A DNA stretch of 64,000 nt, from assembly GCF_017583065.1 (NCBI RefSeq), contig NZ_JAGEVL010000007.1, forward strand, positions 460,802 through 524,801. The letters are read 5' to 3'. Positions 31,069 to 40,294 of this stretch are shown here, in pieces. Position 1 is the stretch's first letter. Every line of letters begins with the position of its first letter. The position numbers and the translations under genes were made by a program. A model generated the notes under the pieces. The model worked only from the letters and a program-made list of their open reading frames with translations. It did no database searches and was not told where the DNA came from. This DNA comes from Staphylococcus shinii. Lineage in GTDB: Bacteria > Bacillota > Bacilli > Staphylococcales > Staphylococcaceae.

Positions 31069-32316
31069 ATGAAAGAGGCACCAAAAGATAAAAATTTTGA
31101 TCATACTCTAAAGTTATTAAAAGAAGGGTACTATTTTATAATTAATAGGCGTGAAGCATTGAATACTAATATATTCCAAACAAAATTGATAGGCAAAAAA
31201 ATGTATTGTTTGAGTGGGCGTAAGCAAGCAGAACTTTTTTATGATAATGAATTATTTAAAAGACAAGGTGCAGCCCCGTCTCGAGTTAATAAAACACTTT
31301 TTGGAGAGGGGGGTGTACAAGGATTAGATGAAGGTGCTCATTACAAAAGAAAAGGTATGTTTATGGAATTAATGGGTAATCAGGAAATGGTCGAAATTAG
31401 CAAATTAATCTATAAATATTGGTTAGCTTATTTCGACCATATATCTAATAGGAAAAACGTTAATATGTATGAAGCTTCAAAGAAAGTTTTTTTACAAACT
31501 GCGTGTGAATGGACAGGAGTCCCTTTAAAAGAAAATGAAAGTGATAAACGCGCTTCACAATTATCAAATTTATTTGAAAATGCCGCATCAGTTGGATTAA
31601 AACATTGGAAAAGTAGAAGAGAACGAATAAAAGCTGAAAAATGGATAGAAGAATTAGTTCATGATATAAGAAATGGAAATTTCAATTTAGACAAAGATAA
31701 AGCTTTATATAAGTTTTCTTGGTTCCATGATATCGATGGAAAACTGTTAGGAGAAAAAGTAGTTGCCGTTGAAATATTAAACTTATTAAGACCGATGACA
31801 GCGGTATCTGTATGGGTGGCTAACATTGGGCTTGCAATGTACCAATTCCCAGAAGAAGCAAAAAAGCTACAAAATGGCGAGGAGAAAAAAATTATGATGT
31901 TTTTACAAGAAACAAGAAGATATTATCCTTTTTTTCCTTTTACAGTAGCTAAAGTAAAGAAAGATTTTGAATATAATGGTTTTAAATTTAAGAAAGGCAC
32001 AATCACACTTCTAGATTTGTATGGAACTAATAAACATCCAGAAGACTGGTCCAACCCTCAACAATTCATACCCGAAAGATTTGAACATTGGGAACAAACG
32101 CCTTTTAATTTTATACCTCAAGGTGGTGGCAGTTATGATTTTGGTCATCGCTGTGCTGGAGAATTTGTAACAATGGCCATGTTGAAAGCTACGATGGACT
32201 TTTTAATTAAACATATTACTTATGATATACCAGAACAAAGCTTTGATTTTAATTTTAATGATATACCAGCTGTACCCAACGATGGTTTCATAATTAATAA
32301 TGTTAGGTTTATATAA
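31069..32316 (+). CDS. CYP152-family fatty-acid peroxygenase (cytochrome P450)
   Basis: P450 of 415 residues that uses hydrogen peroxide to oxidise fatty acids, without a redox partner. The haem ligand is C362 in FGHRCAGEF. R241 in LLRPMTAV matches the Arg (R242 in P450-BS-beta) that holds the fatty-acid carboxylate. Q84 in GGVQGLDEGAH lies where P450-BS-beta has Gln85 and the decarboxylase OleT has His85, which favours alpha/beta-hydroxylation over alkene formation. The ATG at 31069 follows GGGGGG. An aldehyde dehydrogenase gene follows 360 bases later. Confidence 0.9.
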   Translation: MKEAPKDKNFDHTLKLLKEGYYFIINRREALNTNIFQTKLIGKKMYCLSGRKQAELFYDNELFKRQGAAPSRVNKTLFGEGGVQGLDEGAHYKRKGMFMELMGNQEMVEISKLIYKYWLAYFDHISNRKNVNMYEASKKVFLQTACEWTGVPLKENESDKRASQLSNLFENAASVGLKHWKSRRERIKAEKWIEELVHDIRNGNFNLDKDKALYKFSWFHDIDGKLLGEKVVAVEILNLLRPMTAVSVWVANIGLAMYQFPEEAKKLQNGEEKKIMMFLQETRRYYPFFPFTVAKVKKDFEYNGFKFKKGTITLLDLYGTNKHPEDWSNPQQFIPERFEHWEQTPFNFIPQGGGSYDFGHRCAGEFVTMAMLKATMDFLIKHITYDIPEQSFDFNFNDIPAVPNDGFIINNVRFI

Positions 32317-32678
32317 ATTTATTTTTCAAAAATATTTACAGAAACGTTAAATTTTCTAATTAGTTGTAGGAGTAGATAGTTACTAGAAAACCTTATAATT
32401 CCATAATGACGCTACGTAATTATTATTTATATTAAAGACACTTCTAAAAAGTTTATTAAGCTTTTAAAATTGATGTAGATATGAAAGATAGTAATATAAC
32501 ATGTAAATTAGATCTTACAAATAGCGCTTAAAATCACGATTGTATGTTTAACTTATTAACAAAAAGGAATGCTCAGTAATAAGGCATACGAGAATATAAA
32601 CATTAGAAAAAATACTGAGCATTTAAGGTCAACACCCAAGAAATTGCGAAATAAATTTTAAAAAGGATGTGTTGAAAG
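32317..32678. other. P450-aldehyde dehydrogenase intergenic region
   Basis: 362 AT-rich bases. The only structure seen is an inverted repeat AATGCTCAGTA (32568-32578) / TACTGAGCATT (32613-32623) with a 34-base spacer, ending about 55 bases before the next start. It could be a weak terminator, a leader hairpin or an operator. Confidence 0.5.
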
Positions 32679-34106
32679 ATGAGAATGCAAGTTAAACAGT
32701 ATATAGATGGCGAATGGATTGAAAGTACAAGTGGAGAAACTATCAATGTCATTAACCCAGCAACTGAAGAAAAAATCGGTGAAATAGCTAAAGGTAACAA
32801 ACAAGATGTAGATAAAGCAGTGGAATCTGCACATAATGTTTATCTTAGTTTTCGCCATACTTCAGTCAAAGAACGCCAAGATTTGTTAACGAAAATCGTC
32901 GAAGAGTATGAAAATCGTAAAGAAGACTTAATCCAAGCAATGACAGAAGAATTAGGCGCTCCCTTAAAAGTGTCGGAAAAAGTACATTATCAGATGGGAC
33001 TCAATCATTTTGCGGCAGCGAGAGATGCGCTAGATGATTTTGAATTCGAAGAACGTCGTGATAACAACCTAGTTATAAAAGAAGGTATTGGGGTTGCTGG
33101 ATTGATCACACCTTGGAATTTCCCCACTAATCAAACGTCACTTAAGCTCGCTGCGGCATTTGCAGCTGGTTGTCCAGTTGTGTTAAAACCTTCTGAAGAA
33201 ACGCCATACGCCGCGATAATTCTAGCAGAGATATTTGAAAAGGTTGGCGTCCCTAAAGGTGTTTTTAATTTAGTAAATGGAGATGGAGAAAACGTTGGTA
33301 ATCCTTTAACTGAGCATCCTAAAGTACGTATGATGTCATTTACTGGTTCTGGAGGCGTTGGTGCTAAAATTATGGAAAAAGCCAGTGAAGATTTCAAAAA
33401 AGTATCTCTTGAACTTGGTGGAAAATCACCATACATTATTTTAGAAGATGCTGATATAGAAAGTGCAGCAGAAGGAGCTGTAAGAAAAATTGTAAATAAT
33501 ACAGGTCAAGAATGCACAGCAGGAAGTCGTACAATTATTCCAGAGTCTATGAAAGAACAATTCTTAGCAGCGGCAAAAGAGAAAATGTCAAACTTGAAAG
33601 TTGGCGATCCACAGTCTGAAGAAACAGACTTAGGTCCGCTCATTAATAAAAAGCAATATGAAGGTGTACAAAGTTATATAGAAAAAGGCATCGAAGAAGG
33701 TGCTACTTTGATCTATGGAGGTACAGGAAAGCCAGAACAACTTGAAAAAGGCTACTTTGTTAAACCTACGATTTTTAGTGATGTTAATAATAAAATGACT
33801 ATCGCTCAAGAAGAAATATTTGGTCCTGTGATGTCTGTTATAACTTATCAAGATATAGAAAAAGCTATTGAAATTGGAAATGATACAAAATATGGATTAG
33901 CAGGGTACGTATATGGAAAAGACAAAGAGACCCTCCATAAAGTTGCCCGTTCTATTGAAGCTGGTATTATAGAGATTAATGAATTTGGACAGGCATACAA
34001 TTTACCATTTGGCGGCTATAAACAATCAGGCATAGGAAGAGAATGGGGCGATTATGGTATTGAAGAATTTTTAGAAGTTAAATCAATTGCAGGTTATTAT
34101 GAATAA
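32679..34106 (+). CDS. Aldehyde dehydrogenase family protein
   Basis: NAD(P)-dependent aldehyde dehydrogenase of 475 residues. Catalytic C279 in [11 protein letters not shown], general base E245 in SLELGGKSP and N147 in TPWNFPTN are present, with [10 protein letters not shown] as cofactor loop. The aldehyde is not predictable; the neighbouring P450 suggests, weakly, a lipid-derived one. The ATG at 32679 and the one two codons later are both possible; GGATGTG lies before them. A strong terminator follows. Confidence 0.93.
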   Translation: MRMQVKQYIDGEWIESTSGETINVINPATEEKIGEIAKGNKQDVDKAVESAHNVYLSFRHTSVKERQDLLTKIVEEYENRKEDLIQAMTEELGAPLKVSEKVHYQMGLNHFAAARDALDDFEFEERRDNNLVIKEGIGVAGLITPWNFPTNQTSLKLAAAFAAGCPVVLKPSEETPYAAIILAEIFEKVGVPKGVFNLVNGDGENVGNPLTEHPKVRMMSFTGSGGVGAKIMEKASEDFKKVSLELGGKSPYIILEDADIESAAEGAVRKIVNNTGQECTAGSRTIIPESMKEQFLAAAKEKMSNLKVGDPQSEETDLGPLINKKQYEGVQSYIEKGIEEGATLIYGGTGKPEQLEKGYFVKPTIFSDVNNKMTIAQEEIFGPVMSVITYQDIEKAIEIGNDTKYGLAGYVYGKDKETLHKVARSIEAGIIEINEFGQAYNLPFGGYKQSGIGREWGDYGIEEFLEVKSIAGYYE

Positions 34107-34123
34107 AAATTAATACCGTCAGC

Positions 34124-34164
34124 AAAAAGCACGGAACCCAAAAATTGAGGGTTCCGTGCTTTTA
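34124..34164 (+). terminator. Aldehyde dehydrogenase terminator
   Basis: AAAAGCACGGAACCC and GGGTTCCGTGCTTTT form a 15-bp stem, followed by TACTTCTTT. Confidence 0.92.
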
Positions 34165-34354
34165 CTTCTTTAGTCATTTATAACTAATTTTTATTTATTT
34201 TGAATATAATAATTTTTGTTCATCGAATAATTATAAAGTTACAGCTAGTGGCGTCACGCTGTCTTTATTTTGTTACACTAATAAATTATAACAATTTAAT
34301 ATGGCTATAAATAAAATTAATACACTGCCTAAGTGATATATTAATTAAATTGGT

Positions 34355-34627
34355 TTAATTTTTCACAATATCTTTACTTGTTTTAATAATAAATAAAATT
34401 AATAAAGTGAGGCACACAGAACCGACAAACGTTGGAATTATAAAGAATAACCCTGTTGAATTTGACAATGTCTTACCTGAAGAATTTAACATTGTTACGC
34501 CAATAAATGCGCCAATTAATGATGAAAGCGTGCTAATAATAAGGCTAGTAATTTTATTGTTAGTTAACCAGAATGAAAATGTCACTCCAACGATTAAACC
34601 TATTAATATTATGATAATAAAATCCAT
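34355..34627 (-). CDS. Small membrane protein, unknown function
   Basis: 90 residues with three hydrophobic helices (about 2-20, 27-48, 60-85), little loop sequence and a short basic C-terminus. GGAGGG lies seven bases before the ATG, which makes it more credible than the overlapping plus-strand frame. Helix 2 contains IGAFIGVTML. No family recognised. The Cys-rich copper-storage-like gene upstream is on the same strand, 140 bases away. Confidence 0.65.
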   Translation of the reverse strand: MDFIIIILIGLIVGVTFSFWLTNNKITSLIISTLSSLIGAFIGVTMLNSSGKTLSNSTGLFFIIPTFVGSVCLTLLILFIIKTSKDIVKN

Positions 34628-34769
34628 TTAATCCCTCCAGTAATAAAGCACTTTCAAATTTTGTTGATAATTTTTTAAATATAGGTTATTAGGAAAATAG
34701 AATAATCGAAAATATATTATACCTAGATAGCCTACTTTGGCAAAATATTATTCTTCGAATAGTTATGTT

Positions 34770-35096
34770 TTAAGCGATATCTTTACAAGCTTTTGCGCAC
34801 TTGAAACAAGATTCTGCACATTTTTGGCAATGATCGTGCTCATGTTTTTGGCATTCATTTCCACATGCTTCACAAATCTTGGAACATATTTCTGCCAAAT
34901 CGTGTGCAAATGATGAATCTATTGTTAATTCGCGTTCTAGAAAAGCACACATATCAGCACATTCACGGTCTAATCGGATACATTCAACCATCATTTTTAC
35001 ATTTTCTTCTTTCAAACAGGCTTGGAAACAGTAGTTACATGCTTCAACACATTCACGTAATGTTTGGATTAACAATCTATTTTTTTCATAAGACAT
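34770..35096 (-). CDS. Four-helix-bundle copper-storage-like protein (Csp/DUF326)
   Basis: 108 residues containing 16 cysteines, mostly as C-x3-C or C-x2-C along helices (RECVEACNYCFQAC, VECIRLDRECADMC, EICSKICEACGNEC, QKCAESCFKCAKAC), plus a HEHDH cluster near residue 87. This is the pattern of Csp3-type cytosolic copper-storage proteins, whose helices line a core with Cys thiolates binding Cu(I). There is no signal peptide, so it is cytosolic. TTGGAGG precedes the start. No copA/csoR gene is in the window, so the copper role rests on the family. Confidence 0.85.
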   Translation of the reverse strand: MSYEKNRLLIQTLRECVEACNYCFQACLKEENVKMMVECIRLDRECADMCAFLERELTIDSSFAHDLAEICSKICEACGNECQKHEHDHCQKCAESCFKCAKACKDIA

Positions 35097-35499
35097 AATA
35101 AAACCTCCAATTAATTAAATTATTCTATATAATAATTTCCCTATAATTTTCATACTCAAACTGTTTTTGATAAATACTACAAGAACTGTTTAAAATTAAC
35201 CAAATTTAAGGTAATAAAATATAGATATTAATATATTAGGAAGTTAAATATTAGAGACTAAAATTCTTAAATATTACTGAGCCTCTCTTTCTAGTAGGTA
35301 ATATAATAAAATACAAGACGCACTTCTTTAATACATAAATGTCTTTGAGAATATTATATTTATATTATCAACATATACATACTATTTTTCGTATATCGTC
35401 TTATATTCACAGAAATTTAATTAAAACTATTTACTTTATAATTTAAGTAGTAAATTTACAATTATAGGGTAAATGATATTACTAGAAGGAGTGTATGTG
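35097..35499. other. Divergent intergenic region before the flavin reductase gene
   Basis: 403 AT-rich bases with divergent promoters. An operator-like palindrome overlaps a TATAAT box at 35429-35455. Otherwise nothing recognised. Confidence 0.6.
35429..35455 (+). promoter_or_regulatory. Palindrome over the -10 of the oxidoreductase gene
   Basis: ATTTACT (35429-35435) and AGTAAAT (35449-35455) flank TATAAT (35437-35442). A repressor bound here would block the promoter. The arrangement resembles operators of MarR/DUF24 repressors (YodB, HypR) that control quinone- or hypochlorite-inducible flavin reductases. The regulator is not identified. Confidence 0.5.
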
Positions 35500-36123
35500 A
35501 TGAAATTAAATGCAATTATTTTAAATGGTTCTTTGAAACATGGAGATGAGGGGTCTAATACTGAAGCTTTAGTTAACGAAGTTATTGAAATTTATAAAAA
35601 AGAAAACGTAAACGCTGAAATTCTTAGATTGAGTGATTATAATATTTCATACGGAATTGCTGATGATATGGGCAAAGGGGATGAATGGCCACAAATATTA
35701 GATAAAATTATCAATGCCGATATTTTAATTATAGGCACGCCTCTATGGTTAGGAGAAAAAAGTAGCATTGCTACGCTTGCTATAGAAAGATTGTACGGTA
35801 GTAGTAGTATAACGAATGACCAGGGGCAATCAATTTTTTATAATAAAGTTGGGGGCGCTGTAGTGACAGGTAATGAGGATGGTGCAAAACATGCTGCAAC
35901 TTCAATATTGTATTCATTATCTCATATTGGTTTTACTATACCTCCTAATGTCGATGCATATTGGGTGGGCGAAGCTGGCCCTGGGCCTTCGTATATGGAT
36001 ATTAATTATGAAAATGAATTTACGAAAAAACATGTAGAGTTGTTAGCGTACAATACTATACATTTAGCAAGAATGTTTAATAAAAACCCAATACCAAATG
36101 AAGGGAATCAATTAAATAATTAG
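35500..36123 (+). CDS. NAD(P)H-dependent FMN reductase / flavodoxin-fold oxidoreductase
   Basis: 207-residue flavodoxin-fold protein of the NADPH-dependent FMN reductase family. The FMN phosphate loop is NGSLKHGDEGSNTEAL at residues 7-22, the isoalloxazine loop is GTPLWLGEKSS near 84, and VTGNEDGAKH follows. Such enzymes reduce quinones, azo dyes or flavin. The ATG at 35500 follows AGAAGGAGTG; the upstream in-frame ATG overlaps that site. A palindromic operator suggests induction by electrophiles or oxidants. Confidence 0.87.
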   Translation: MKLNAIILNGSLKHGDEGSNTEALVNEVIEIYKKENVNAEILRLSDYNISYGIADDMGKGDEWPQILDKIINADILIIGTPLWLGEKSSIATLAIERLYGSSSITNDQGQSIFYNKVGGAVVTGNEDGAKHAATSILYSLSHIGFTIPPNVDAYWVGEAGPGPSYMDINYENEFTKKHVELLAYNTIHLARMFNKNPIPNEGNQLNN

Positions 36124-36336
36124 AAAAATAAATTTATAAAATGCTTTATAATGCAATAGTGATGAGGTACTAGATAAACAAACGAAGATGAAAAATATAG
36201 CTAAAATAATGTTAATTATGTTTATAATTCTCTTATAACAAAAGTATAGAAATGTGGACGTTAGTTAGGATGAATAATTTATAGAATGATCAAAAATAAT
36301 CACTAGTTTGAACAATTTTTTATCCGTAGTTAGTGG

Positions 36337-36392
36337 GGCGAAATCATGAAATCATTTTTAGAAAAATATGATTTCTATTTCGTCTTTTTTTA
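36337..36392 (+). terminator. Terminator-like hairpin with two stems
   Basis: GCGAAAT/ATTTCGT outer and GAAATCAT/ATGATTTC inner stems, with CAT and TAT opposing between them, followed by CTTTTTTTATG. It is 214 bases from the nearest upstream stop, so it may end a separate short RNA. Confidence 0.6.
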
Positions 36393-36414
36393 TGCAGTAA
36401 AATTCCTTATATAA
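36346..36414 (+). CDS. Possible 22-residue membrane micropeptide
   Basis: Reads MKSFLEKYDFYFVFFYAVKF plus LI, a hydrophobic aromatic-rich segment, with GTGGGG seven bases upstream. It overlaps the hairpin at 36337-36392, whose symmetry may create the ORF by chance. Low confidence; no family recognised. Confidence 0.25.
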   Translation: MKSFLEKYDFYFVFFYAVKFLI

Positions 36415-36704
36415 ACTATTGCATTTTAATAATACTAAGAGACTTATTTTCCCAAACTAATTTAATAGCGAGTCTGAACAATAGAGAGAAGATTGAAATT
36501 TTCTTTGTAGATACGCTAAAAAGCAACGCTCTTACTAGCTTTTATAGCTTTAAAAATGGAAAAAATAATGTTAGAGATAGAAATATATGCTGAAAGTGCT
36601 TATAATCATTTATATATATAGCAATAAAATAAAAATAAAGCAGAAATATTTTATGTGATATGTCATAATAGAAATTAAAGAAACATGTAGTTTTAGGGGG
36701 AATT

Positions 36705-38489
36705 ATGGTGAAAGATAATAAAAAACATGTAATCCCAAAAGAAAAATACGGCCGTAAAAGACGTGAGTATTTTCATAATGAAGAGCGGGAACAACGTGTA
36801 CAACTTGAGCGTAAAGCAAGAAAACAACGCGCTGAAAAAGCCGAAGAATTAGCCAAAAATAATGAAGAACGTGTGAAAGAAAATTTGAGAAAAGCACGTA
36901 TTGAGAAATTGACTCAAGAAGAGATTCAACAGCAACAACAAGTTATGAAAGAACGTAACAATGGTAAGATGAGTGACCAAAATCAAATTAATGAAACACC
37001 TAAAGATAGCCAGCAGAAAGAAACAAAGGCTGCAGTTGAATCAGAAAAAACGCCCGAAACAAATTTAAATGAACCTCTTGCATCAACTACAGATTATCAG
37101 AACGATAAAGGACAACATAATAAAGAAGCAAAACATAGTCACTCAGAAAGAAAAGATGAACCGAAAAATATACATGACGATCATTTTTATTCTGAAGAAG
37201 CGCAACAATCGCGTGTAAATGACTATATAGAAGATGAAAATGAAAGTAAAACACTAAATAGTATTGGAACAAGTAATGAATCAAAACACCAAAGAAAAAT
37301 GGCTTCACAACAAAATGATGGTCGACCGCAGTCATTTATGGACAGAGTTAAGTACTTTTTCATAGAACAATGGGCACAGGTTTTAATCGTCATTGCAGTT
37401 ATATTATTGCTTATCCTAATTCAAGCAATATTTAGTAATGTAGATAATAATGGAAATACAAGGGATCATGTATTTCAAAACAATAGTGATAAAGACAAAA
37501 CTTACACTGCTACAATGAAAAGTGCAAATAGTGCAGTTCATTCAGTTGTAACAGTAGAAAATGATACAAGTAACGATTCATCATCTGCAGAGAAAGAGAC
37601 ACAAGAAGCAGGTAAAGAAAATGAATTAGGTTCAGGTGTCGTCTACAAAAAAGTAGGCGACTCTATTTTTATTATGACGAACGCACATGTTGTTGGTGAT
37701 AAAAAAGAACAAAAGATTACATACGGTAACAATGACAGTTCAATAGGTAAAGTAATTGGCGCAGATAAATTTTCAGATATTGCGGTCATCAAAGCGAAAG
37801 TGAAATCTAATAGTGATGTAAAAGCAATTAAAATGGGAGATTCAAGTACTTTAGTACTAGGTGAACCTATCATTGTTGTAGGTAATCCTTTAGGTGTTGA
37901 TTTTAAAGGCAGTGTCTCAGAAGGTATTGTTTCAGGATTAAACCGCCATGTACCAGTAGATATTGATAAAGATGATAAGTTTGATGTGTTGATGAGCGCA
38001 TTTCAGATGGATGCGCCTGTAAACCCGGGTAATTCTGGTGGCGGCGTTATCGATAAGAACGGTAAATTAGTAGGAATTGCATCATTGAAAATCGACATGG
38101 ATAATGTTGAAGGAATCGCCTTTGCAATCCCAGTCAATGATGCAGAATCTATTGCAAAACAACTTGAAGCTAAAGGTGAAGTAATATATCCTAATACAGG
38201 CGTAGAGCTTGCTAATATTGCAGACATTGATAATGCGACCAGACAATCTATCAAATTGCCTGATGATGTAAACAATGGTGTATTAGTTGGAGAAGTCAAA
38301 TCAGATTCAATTGGAGAAAAATCTGGGTTGCAAAAAAATGATGTAATAGTAGAATTAGATGATAAAGAAGTAGAAGATAACCTCAGATATAGACAAATCA
38401 TATTTAGTCATAAAGATGATTTAAAGACACTAACTGCTAAAGTATATAGAGATGGAAAAGTACAGGATATTAATATTAAATTGAAGTAG
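36705..38489 (+). CDS. Membrane-anchored HtrA-like serine protease
   Basis: Trypsin-fold HtrA/DegP-like protease of 594 residues. The long charged, Lys/Glu/Gln-rich cytoplasmic N-terminus (1-220) has coiled-coil character. One helix spans 223-243. The outer protease domain carries the triad His328 (TNAHVVG), Asp358 (FSDIAVIK) and Ser444 (NPGNSGGG). A PDZ domain occupies about 500-594. The homologue next to the potassium channel gene in S. aureus is an HtrA-like protein with an even longer N-terminus. Likely role: quality control of secreted proteins. The channel gene starts 18 bp downstream. Confidence 0.92.
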   Translation: MVKDNKKHVIPKEKYGRKRREYFHNEEREQRVQLERKARKQRAEKAEELAKNNEERVKENLRKARIEKLTQEEIQQQQQVMKERNNGKMSDQNQINETPKDSQQKETKAAVESEKTPETNLNEPLASTTDYQNDKGQHNKEAKHSHSERKDEPKNIHDDHFYSEEAQQSRVNDYIEDENESKTLNSIGTSNESKHQRKMASQQNDGRPQSFMDRVKYFFIEQWAQVLIVIAVILLLILIQAIFSNVDNNGNTRDHVFQNNSDKDKTYTATMKSANSAVHSVVTVENDTSNDSSSAEKETQEAGKENELGSGVVYKKVGDSIFIMTNAHVVGDKKEQKITYGNNDSSIGKVIGADKFSDIAVIKAKVKSNSDVKAIKMGDSSTLVLGEPIIVVGNPLGVDFKGSVSEGIVSGLNRHVPVDIDKDDKFDVLMSAFQMDAPVNPGNSGGGVIDKNGKLVGIASLKIDMDNVEGIAFAIPVNDAESIAKQLEAKGEVIYPNTGVELANIADIDNATRQSIKLPDDVNNGVLVGEVKSDSIGEKSGLQKNDVIVELDDKEVEDNLRYRQIIFSHKDDLKTLTAKVYRDGKVQDINIKLK

Positions 38490-38507
38490 CGTTGGGGTGA
38501 ATAAACG

Positions 38508-39866
38508 TTGTCCATTTTCAATCAATTATTTAAAAAATCAAGCCCTCAACAAGGTATTGTGATGTATTATATTATAGCAATTATTGTAGCGTTTTTATTG
38601 CTGAATCTACCCTTTGTTCATAAATCAGGTATAAATGTAGATCCAATAGATTCACTATTTGTTGCTGTTTCGGGTGTAAGTGTTACAGGTCTTTCTCCAA
38701 TAAATATAGTTGAAACTTATACAACATTTGGACAAATCATTATCATGATTATACTTAATATTGGTGGTATTGGCGTAATGGCAATAGGCACCATGTTATG
38801 GGTTGTATTAGGTAAACATATTGGTATGCGCGAACGCCAATTGATTATGTTGGATAATAACAAAGATACTATGAGTGGTACTGTTAAACTCATTTTAGAT
38901 ATTGTTCGTACAATTTTAATTATTGAAGTTGTGGGAGCAGCTCTTTTAGCTTTTTATTTCTATAGAGATACGCCAGATTTACAATATGCGATTATGCAAG
39001 GATTCTTCGTTGCAGTATCTGCCACGACAAATGGTGGTTTGGATATAACGGGTCAATCATTAATACCGTATGCAAATGATTACTTTGTACAAACGATTGT
39101 AATGTTTTTAATTATTTTAGGTTCAATTGGTTTTCCAGTTTTGATTGAAGTGAAGGCTTATATTAAAAATAGAATCCCTAATTTTAGATTTTCATTATTT
39201 GCGAAAATTACAACCGTGACATATTTAGTTTTATTTGTGTTCGGTGTGATTATAATTTTATTGTTAGAATATAATCATGCATTTCAAAATATGAGTTGGC
39301 ATAAGTCGTTGTTTTATGCACTATTCCAATCTGCAACGACCAGAAGTGCTGGATTGCAGACCATTGACGTAAGCCATTTTGGTGAAGGCACTAATGTAAT
39401 TATGAGCATTTTGATGTTCATAGGATCATCTCCAAGTTCAGTGGGCGGAGGGATTAGAACAACTACGTTCGCTATTTTAATCCTATTCCTATTTAACTTT
39501 AGTAATAATACCGAAAAATTATCTATTAAAGCATTTAATCGTGAAATACATACTACAGATGTTCAACGTTCATTTGCTGTATTTACGATGGCTGGTATTA
39601 TAACCTTTGCAAGTATGATATTTATACTTGTTGTAGAGAATGGAAAAATAACATTTCTACAAGCATTTTTCGAAGTAATGTCAGCATTTGGTACTTGTGG
39701 CTTATCTTTAGGCGTAACAGGTGATGTTAATGATATGTCAAAAATGGCACTTATGATATTGATGTTTATTGGTCGAGTTGGATTAATTAGTTTCATCATA
39801 ATGATTGGTGGACGACGCGAACCAGATAAATATCATTATCCAAAAGAGCGCGTACAGATTGGTTAA
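38508..39866 (+). CDS. Ktr/Trk-type potassium channel subunit (KtrB/KtrD)
   Basis: TrkH/KtrB-family membrane protein of 452 residues, the K+-translocating subunit that needs a cytosolic KtrA/KtrC ring. Selectivity-loop segments are visible: SVTGLSPIN, SATTNGGLDITG, SATTRSAGLQTID and SAFGTCGLSLGVTG, the four P-loops. It starts with TTG at 38508 after TTGGGGTGA. S. aureus has two such subunits and sequence alone does not tell me which this is. The co-oriented HtrA gene 18 bp upstream suggests one transcript. Confidence 0.92.
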   Translation: MSIFNQLFKKSSPQQGIVMYYIIAIIVAFLLLNLPFVHKSGINVDPIDSLFVAVSGVSVTGLSPINIVETYTTFGQIIIMIILNIGGIGVMAIGTMLWVVLGKHIGMRERQLIMLDNNKDTMSGTVKLILDIVRTILIIEVVGAALLAFYFYRDTPDLQYAIMQGFFVAVSATTNGGLDITGQSLIPYANDYFVQTIVMFLIILGSIGFPVLIEVKAYIKNRIPNFRFSLFAKITTVTYLVLFVFGVIIILLLEYNHAFQNMSWHKSLFYALFQSATTRSAGLQTIDVSHFGEGTNVIMSILMFIGSSPSSVGGGIRTTTFAILILFLFNFSNNTEKLSIKAFNREIHTTDVQRSFAVFTMAGIITFASMIFILVVENGKITFLQAFFEVMSAFGTCGLSLGVTGDVNDMSKMALMILMFIGRVGLISFIIMIGGRREPDKYHYPKERVQIG

Positions 39867-39910
39867 TGGTAGTGTGATAAATAGCGTAATATAATAGTCA
39901 TTAGTATGAG

Positions 39911-39948
39911 AGTCCGGGGCATAGATATATGCTTCGGGCTTTTTTTTA
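39911..39948 (+). terminator. Channel-gene terminator
   Basis: AGTCCGGGGCATA and TATGCTTCGGGCT form a stem with wobble pairs around GATA, followed by TTTTTTT. Confidence 0.88.
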
Positions 39949-39950
39949 AA

Positions 39951-40108
39951 GAGTCACTCTCAATTTATTGAGTTAGTGACTCTTACACATGAGCAAAATC
40001 TCAGGTGAACGAAACATCACTCTCAATTTATTGAGTTAGTGACTCTTACACATGAGCAAAATCTCAAGTGAACAAAACTATCACTCTCAATTTATTAAGT
40101 TAGTCTTT
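39951..40108. repeat. Tandem 63/64-bp repeat with internal palindrome
   Basis: Copies begin TCACTCTCAATTTATTGAG at 39954, 40017 and 40081; the third is cut after about 28 bases. Each full copy holds GAGTCACT-CTCAAT / ATTGAG-TT-AGTGACTC, a palindrome with a two-base bulge, then TGAG-CAAAAT-CTCA and a short tail. The first two copies differ by about three substitutions and an inserted TA, so the duplication is recent. Confidence 0.9.
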
Positions 40109-40294
40109 CATACTTTAATTAAGATTTTGAATATTTAATACTGAAATGAGATTAGTATTTGATATGGAAATAAGGTCTTTTAAAAAATAAAATCCCACAG
40201 TTGAAAATAAACTATTTGAAGTTATAAAAATGGTATTTTAGTATCATGGTCTTTTCAAAACATGTTAAACTGTGGTTAATGAGGAGAGAGGCAT

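Larger units (their letters stand above)
36124..36704. other. 581-base gap before htrA
   Basis: AT-rich. Contains a terminator-like hairpin (36337-36392) that overlaps a possible 22-codon ORF (36346-36414). The remainder shows no gene, repeat or known RNA. Confidence 0.5.
39867..40294. other. Gap with terminator and palindromic tandem repeats
   Basis: 428 bases. Holds the channel-gene terminator (39911-39948) and 2.5 copies of a 63-64 bp repeat (39951-40108). The final 190 bases before the phosphoesterase gene contain only AT-rich promoter-like sequence. Confidence 0.7.

Noticed and set aside
33131..33436. 101-codon ORF antisense to the aldehyde dehydrogenase
   Set aside because: The sense strand carries the full catalytic domain; no ribosome site for the antisense frame.
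34407..34631. Plus-strand 74-codon ORF
   Set aside because: Overlaps the minus-strand membrane protein, which has GGAGGG and a credible three-helix pattern.
39951..40108. CRISPR array
   Set aside because: Only 2.5 contiguous copies with no unique spacers; it is a tandem palindromic repeat.
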